NCBI GenBank assembly: GCA_051277005.1
Contig: JBNMPS010000102.1
Span: 1 to 10,535, forward strand
DNA from: Dasania sp051277005
GTDB lineage: Bacteria > Pseudomonadota > Gammaproteobacteria > Pseudomonadales > Dasaniaceae
DNA length: 10,535 nucleotides
Reading direction: 5' to 3'
The translations under genes and the position numbers were made by a program. Below are positions 7,197 to 10,535 of this stretch, one piece after another; position 1 is the stretch's first letter; the number at the start of each line of letters is the position of its first letter. Below the pieces are notes generated by a model, which was not told the origin of the DNA, searched no databases, and saw nothing but the letters and a program-made list of their open reading frames with translations.

Positions 7197-8263
7197 GCGG
7201 CTTATTTTTATCAAAAGGTTTATTCCCCGCCGAATATTTTCAATCGACTGTGCAATTTATTTTAGATTGCCAATTAGATGATGGGTCGATCCCATGGTTT
7301 GAAGGTGGACATGCGGACCCCTGGGACCACACGGAAGCGGCGATGGCTTTATCGATTGCTGGTGAGTATAAGTCTGCCGAAAAAGCCTATCAATGGCTGG
7401 CAGATTTTCAGTTAGAAGATGGCAGTTGGTGGGCGTCGTATAAAGCCGGAGAGGTTGATAATGGCGAGCGCCGCGAGTCTAACTTTGTTGCTTATATCGC
7501 CACTGGTGTATGGCATTATTATTTAATTACTGAAGATAAGTTGTTTTTACGGAGGCTATGGCCGACGGTAGAAAAAGCCATTAACTTTGTATTGGCATTG
7601 CAGTCCGAGCATGGCGAGATACAGTGGGCAGTGGATGCTCATGGGAAGCCATTGCAGGATGCCTTGATTACTGGATGTTCGTCTATTTATAAAAGTTTGG
7701 AGTGTGCCTGTAATATTGCCTCCATGTTAGCGGAAGATAATAAGCAATGGTTAGCGGCTAGGCAGATACTGGGTGAGGCTTTGCGTTATAAGCCGCAACG
7801 CTTTGATCGAACATGGGAAAGTAAATCTCGTTATTCAATGGATTGGTTTTATCCGATCATGGCCGGTGTTTATACACAGACCGAAGCGCAAGAGCGAATT
7901 AAGCAGCGTTGGCATGAATTTGTAGAGCCAGAATTAGGGTGTCGCTGTGTTGCCGATGAGCCTTGGGTTACGGTAGCTGAATCCTGCGAGTTAACACTCG
8001 CTTTACTGGCAGCGGGTGATCATGGCCGTGCGGTAAAGTTATACAGCTGGTTGCATCAATGGCGGTTAGGCGATGGTTCTTATTGGACCGGTTATCAATT
8101 TGTACAAGATGTGCTGTGGCCTGATGAAAAACCTACGTGGACATCTGCAGCTATTATATTGGCGGCGGATGCGTTGACTGAACATACGGCTGCTTCAAAA
8201 TTATTTACTTCGGTAAAGCTGTTGGATAGATCCGAGGCTGTAGGTACAGTAGAGAGTATGTAA
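7193..8263 (+). CDS. Alpha/alpha-toroid protein with QW-like repeats (prenyltransferase/squalene cyclase-like or glucoamylase-like)
   Basis: A 356-residue protein with no signal peptide and repeated helix-turn blocks ending in Q-x(2)-D-G-S-x-W turns: Q27-W35 (QLDDGSIPW), Q73-W79 (QLEDGSW), Q137-W145 (QSEHGEIQW) and Q289-W298 (QWRLGDGSYW). Such QW-like turns are known in terpenoid cyclases and protein prenyltransferases, whose toroid is shared with glucoamylase-type glycosidases. The squalene cyclase DxDD motif is not present. Conserved-looking acidic clusters that could be catalytic are D42/D45/E48 (DPWDHTEAAMAL), D217 (SMDWFYPIMAG) and E263/E266 (ESCELTLAL). These point as much to a sugar-processing enzyme as to a cyclase. 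The gene starts inside the methyltransferase stop (ATGA), making it the third member of a coupled cassette. Fold confidence is fair; function is unknown. Confidence 0.72.
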   Translation: MSGLFLSKGLFPAEYFQSTVQFILDCQLDDGSIPWFEGGHADPWDHTEAAMALSIAGEYKSAEKAYQWLADFQLEDGSWWASYKAGEVDNGERRESNFVAYIATGVWHYYLITEDKLFLRRLWPTVEKAINFVLALQSEHGEIQWAVDAHGKPLQDALITGCSSIYKSLECACNIASMLAEDNKQWLAARQILGEALRYKPQRFDRTWESKSRYSMDWFYPIMAGVYTQTEAQERIKQRWHEFVEPELGCRCVADEPWVTVAESCELTLALLAAGDHGRAVKLYSWLHQWRLGDGSYWTGYQFVQDVLWPDEKPTWTSAAIILAADALTEHTAASKLFTSVKLLDRSEAVGTVESM

Positions 8264-8307
8264 TTATTTCTGCATTTCGTTATGGGCGTTGGCGGTATAA
8301 CATTCCA

Positions 8308-8338
8308 CCCTACAGGGGTCTGGCGTTATCCTGTGGGG
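8308..8338. terminator. Candidate hairpin between convergent genes
   Basis: A nine-pair stem (8308-8316 with 8330-8338, one G-T pair) closes a 13-base loop. It lies between the + strand cassette ending at 8263 and the - strand VOC gene ending at 8374, where a terminator is expected. No T run follows on either strand, so it is not a standard intrinsic terminator; it may only protect or pause transcripts. The rest of the 110-base gap shows nothing else. Confidence 0.35.
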
Positions 8339-8373
8339 CAGATCGATACTTTATAACAACGTGCCTATGTAAA

Positions 8374-8745
8374 TTAAGCCGTCATATGAAAGAAGCAGAG
8401 TTTATTGCCGTCAGGATCTCGGACATATGCGCCATAGAAAAATGGCATGCGCTGACCGGGTTCGCCATCGTCAGTAGCGCCTAACGCCATCGCTTTTGCA
8501 TAGAGCTTATCCGCGCCTTCTGGAGAACCGCCTGGGATGGCAACCATATTACCGTTACCGCAGGCTTGTTCGTCGCCATCAAAAGGTGAGCAAATCGCTA
8601 GCATTGCACCATCGCCACCATCACCATAAAACTTGATGCGATCTAACTCCATCAGTTGTTTACCGCCGATCTCAGCCAATAAAGCATCGTAAAAGGCCAG
8701 TGAGCGATCCATATCTTTAGTACCTATTGTGGTATATCCAATCAT
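8374..8745 (-). CDS. VOC superfamily (glyoxalase-like) protein
   Basis: A 123-residue cytoplasmic protein of the vicinal oxygen chelate fold, with two beta-alpha-beta-beta-beta modules: the first begins MIGYTTIGTKDMDRSLAFYD, the second spans about residues 65-121 and ends with AYVRDPDGNKLCFF. It resembles a common small bacterial subgroup with the blocks PFDG, GNGNMVAI and FYGAYVRDPDGN. The metal ligands of true glyoxalase I are not in place: the first-strand His is replaced by Tyr4 or a Thr, NMVAI stands where FHVAF-type His is usual, and no Glu follows DPDGN. Lactoylglutathione lyase activity should therefore not be assumed. Reverse-strand AGGA (8753-8756) lies seven bases before the ATG at 8745, a strong start. 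It is convergent with the glycosyltransferase cassette. Confidence 0.88.
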   Translation of the reverse strand: MIGYTTIGTKDMDRSLAFYDALLAEIGGKQLMELDRIKFYGDGGDGAMLAICSPFDGDEQACGNGNMVAIPGGSPEGADKLYAKAMALGATDDGEPGQRMPFFYGAYVRDPDGNKLCFFHMTA

Positions 8746-8759
8746 CGTATTTTCCTTTT

Positions 8760-8771
8760 ATGCTTAAGCAT
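8760..8771. promoter_or_regulatory. 12-base perfect palindrome upstream of the VOC gene
   Basis: ATGCTTAAGCAT at 8760-8771 is a perfect palindrome placed just upstream of the VOC ribosome site, close to where transcription would begin from the candidate promoter at 8782-8809. Its location would suit an operator for a dimeric regulator. No second copy was seen in the window. Confidence 0.35.
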
Positions 8772-8781
8772 TTGGTGTAAA

Positions 8782-8809
8782 TTTATGCGTTAGTTAACTT
8801 TCGTATCAA
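8782..8809 (-). promoter_or_regulatory. Candidate sigma-70 promoter for the VOC gene
   Basis: On the reverse strand TTGATA (8804-8809) resembles a -35 box and CATAAA (8782-8787) a -10 box with a 16-base spacer; ATAAAT with a 17-base spacer is an alternative reading. The distance to the ATG at 8745 leaves a leader of about 30 bases with a good ribosome site. Based on consensus matching by eye only. Confidence 0.35.
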
Positions 8810-8827
8810 TGATGCACAATGGTTCGA

Positions 8828-8903
8828 TAATTAACGGCTATTGGCCGATCTATGAGCTGCCGGCATTGGCGGCTATACGTCAAACTATGCCCGCCGTTAA
8901 TTA
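8828..8903. repeat. 76-base nested inverted-repeat structure at the 3' end of the lipoprotein gene
   Basis: The outer arms TAATTAACGGC (8828-8838) and GCCGTTAATTA (8893-8903) are an 11-base perfect inverted repeat. Inside, AGCTGCC (8855-8861) pairs with GGCGGCT (8868-8874), one G-T pair, across a six-base loop. CGGC/GCCG (8835-8838 with 8844-8847) can form a competing small hairpin with the left arm. The lipoprotein stop codon at 8897-8899 lies inside the right arm. No T run follows on the reverse strand, so it is not a classical terminator; a transcript-stabilising 3' structure, an alternating RNA fold or a remnant small repeat element are possible. Confidence 0.5.
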
Positions 8904-9514
8904 AGTAAGCCTTGCTCAGCCATTTGATCGACAAAAGCGTCAATAAATGCATTGCGTAACTCTTTTCTATTATCCGGATCGATCGACCGAGAACCGGCTT
9001 GCCAGATCGGTTTCTCAGTCGCCGTTTCATAGAGGTCTGATACCAGCAACACATAGTTATTAGTCCTCCAAATATCAGGGGACGAGCCTATTTTAACCAC
9101 TTGGCCATAATAGCGGTCGAACTGATTGTGATAACCTCCGCCATAAGCTGGCACTATGCCATAGTATGTTGTGCCCTGATAATACACAGGCTCTTCTACT
9201 CGGCCGACATAATGAGATACTAAAAGGGTATCAAGCCCTGCCTTTTTAGCGGCGGCAATAACGGCCTCTTTAGTCGCTTTACCGGGCACCAATGTATGAC
9301 TGGCTATAGCCGTAGCGCCCTTCTTATTAAGTGCCTTGGTATAAGCGTCTTCAAAATTTACACGCGCCGTTTGCTTGTCGGTCACCGCAATTACCAGTAC
9401 ACCTTTTAACTCTTTTTTTTGTAGGTTGGGCTCTACCCATGCGGTGGTGATTTCTGCTGTGGTGCCACAACCGGCGAGAATAATGATACTGAAATAGGCG
9501 AATAGTCGTAACAT
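8897..9514 (-). CDS. Lipoprotein of unknown function
   Basis: A 205-residue protein with a very short lipoprotein signal, MLRLFAYFSIIILAGC, lipobox LAGC with the lipidated Cys at 16 followed by Gly, so probably anchored in the outer membrane facing the periplasm. The mature part alternates strands and helices: KGVLVIAVTDKQTARVNFED, a Lys/Ala-rich helix, then AVIAAAKKAGLDTLLVSHYVG, a Tyr/Gly-rich segment (residues ~108-135) and a final strand-helix WQAGSRSID...AFIDAFVDQMAEQGLL. The pattern recalls small periplasmic alpha/beta lipoproteins of the LpoB/CsgG-like kind, but this is a guess from pattern. An in-frame TAA lies two codons before the ATG at 9514, so this start is fixed, yet no clear ribosome site precedes it. 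It follows the methyltransferase gene by 61 bases on the same strand. Confidence 0.8.
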   Translation of the reverse strand: MLRLFAYFSIIILAGCGTTAEITTAWVEPNLQKKELKGVLVIAVTDKQTARVNFEDAYTKALNKKGATAIASHTLVPGKATKEAVIAAAKKAGLDTLLVSHYVGRVEEPVYYQGTTYYGIVPAYGGGYHNQFDRYYGQVVKIGSSPDIWRTNNYVLLVSDLYETATEKPIWQAGSRSIDPDNRKELRNAFIDAFVDQMAEQGLLN

Positions 9515-9575
9515 GTCTTATACCATATTTTTAATGGGTGAGAAAAAAGTGAGTGCTAAGCTAAAATTTACTATT

Positions 9576-10535
9576 TTATAATACGTAATCTGATTCGGCC
9601 AATAAACGTTCTAAGCAATGCTCAGTAATACCGTAAAATTCTTTGATAGACGAAATTTGCTGTATCAGTTCATCGTTATTATGTAGGCCTGTTTTCTTGA
9701 TCGCTAAAATCATTTTGTTTTTATTGGTATGTTCTAAACTGACGAATTCAAACACCTTGGTTGTGTAGCCGTTGGCCTCTAATAATAATGCACGTAATGA
9801 GTCGGTAACCATCTCTGCATGCTGGCCTAAATGTATGCCGTATTGCAACATTGGTTTGAGCGTGGTGGGGCTGTGCATTTGTGGACGAATTTGCTGGTGG
9901 CAACAGGGTGAGCACATAATGATGGATGCTTGGCTACGGATACCATAGTGAATCGCATAATCAGTGGCGACATCGCAAGCGTGTAAGGCTATCATGATAT
10001 CGGTATGCGTAGGGGCGTGGGTTTTAACATCACCACAGACGAAGTTGAGTCCGCTGTGTTCTAGTTTAGCGGCGGTTGTATTACATAACTCTGCCAATGC
10101 CGGCCGTAACTCTACGCCGGTAACTTTAGCGCGGTTAGATGTTTCGCTGCGTAAATAATCATGCAGAGCAAAGGTTAAATAGCCCTTGCCGGACCCAAAA
10201 TCTACGACCTGCATGGCTTGGTCTTTGGTCAGCGATGACTGCTCTAAAGCTTGGCTTAATATCTCTACAAATTTATTGATCTGTTTCCATTTTCGCGACA
10301 TCGATGGAATTAACTGCTGCTGCTGGTCAGTCACGCCAAGCGCGGTGAGAAAAGGGCGGCTTATATCTACGTAGCGTTTTTTTTCACGGTCGTGCCCGCT
10401 TGAAATATTGTCGCTGTTATTCAGTTTACGACTCTCTAGATTTAGCTTACGGCTATGTAAGCTCATTTTGCCTTTTTTGCTGATGGATAATTGTGTCTCT
10501 TCTATGCGGGTCAATAGATGCGCGCTTTTAAAGAC
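9576..10535 (-). CDS. PCCH-motif SAM-dependent methyltransferase (Methyltransf_32-like), 5' end beyond window
   Basis: The reading frame is open to the right edge. The earliest visible candidate start is TTG at 10512-10514, giving 312 residues, but the frame continues without a stop to 10535, so the true start may lie outside and the N-terminal domain may be cut off. Counting from that TTG, SAM motif I is VVDFGSGKGYLTFAL (103-117), the acidic residue after strand 2 is E135 (GVELRP), and the family blocks LHACDVATDYAI (177-188) and PCCHQQ (203-208) follow. SRKWKQINKFVE (73-84) before the SAM domain is also typical. This group, related to PF13679 proteins such as eukaryotic METTL25-like and GSTCD enzymes, includes likely RNA or protein methyltransferases; the target is unknown. 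HSRKLNLESRKLN contains a doubled SRKLN block. Confidence 0.85.
   Translation of the reverse strand, partial: VFKSAHLLTRIEETQLSISKKGKMSLHSRKLNLESRKLNNSDNISSGHDREKKRYVDISRPFLTALGVTDQQQQLIPSMSRKWKQINKFVEILSQALEQSSLTKDQAMQVVDFGSGKGYLTFALHDYLRSETSNRAKVTGVELRPALAELCNTTAAKLEHSGLNFVCGDVKTHAPTHTDIMIALHACDVATDYAIHYGIRSQASIIMCSPCCHQQIRPQMHSPTTLKPMLQYGIHLGQHAEMVTDSLRALLLEANGYTTKVFEFVSLEHTNKNKMILAIKKTGLHNNDELIQQISSIKEFYGITEHCLERLLAESDYVL

Noticed and set aside
8806..9054. 82-residue reverse-strand frame overlapping the lipoprotein gene
   Set aside because: It overlaps the lipoprotein coding region in another frame, has no ribosome site or family-like pattern, and runs through the inverted-repeat structure.
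9536..9555. CTCAC repeated around a T run on the reverse strand after the methyltransferase gene, as a terminator
   Set aside because: The two CTCAC copies are direct, not inverted, so no stem forms.
9586..9613. Reverse-strand TTGGCC and TATAAA, 16 bases apart, as a promoter for the lipoprotein gene
   Set aside because: The -35 match is weak and both elements lie at the end of the upstream coding sequence; the two genes may simply be co-transcribed. Kept only as a possibility.
10313..10325. Four CTG triplets in a row as a possible unstable repeat
   Set aside because: Only four units, encoding QQQQ in frame in the methyltransferase; too short to suggest phase variation.

Overview
The window reads as chromosomal DNA of a gammaproteobacterium, probably a marine or aquatic heterotroph. 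The main evidence is the arginine succinyltransferase (AST) pathway genes at the left edge, which closely resemble the enterobacterial AstD and AstB. The G+C content looks moderate and the genes are tightly packed. Genus cannot be fixed from this sequence. No rRNA, tRNA, CRISPR array, transposase or phage gene was seen.

Left block (1-4937, all + strand): the last ~51 codons of astD overlap astB by the 4-base ATGA. The expected astE does not follow. Instead come an NhaC-family secondary transporter, probably starting at TTG, and an outer-membrane-type lipoprotein carrying an M20 (PepV-like) metallopeptidase with all metal-site motifs intact. A reasonable inference is a nutrient block: the lipoprotein trims small peptides in the periplasm, the transporter moves an ion or amino acid, and AstB/AstD degrade arginine to glutamate, succinate and ammonia. 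Only the AST part is secure.

Middle block (5113-8263, + strand): three genes overlapping by 1 and 4 bases encode a GT4 glycosyltransferase, a class I SAM methyltransferase and an alpha/alpha-toroid protein with four QW-like repeats (squalene cyclase/prenyltransferase or glucoamylase-like). This translationally coupled cassette is the least explained part of the window and the best candidate for an undescribed pathway, perhaps making a small methylated glycoconjugate or glycolipid. A 175-base non-coding stretch with an inverted repeat precedes it.

Right block (8374-10535, all - strand, convergent with the cassette): a small VOC-fold protein lacking the usual metal ligands, a 205-residue lipoprotein of unknown function, and a PCCH-motif methyltransferase running off the right edge. 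The gap between the VOC and lipoprotein genes holds a 12-base palindrome near a candidate promoter and a 76-base nested inverted-repeat structure that includes the lipoprotein stop codon.
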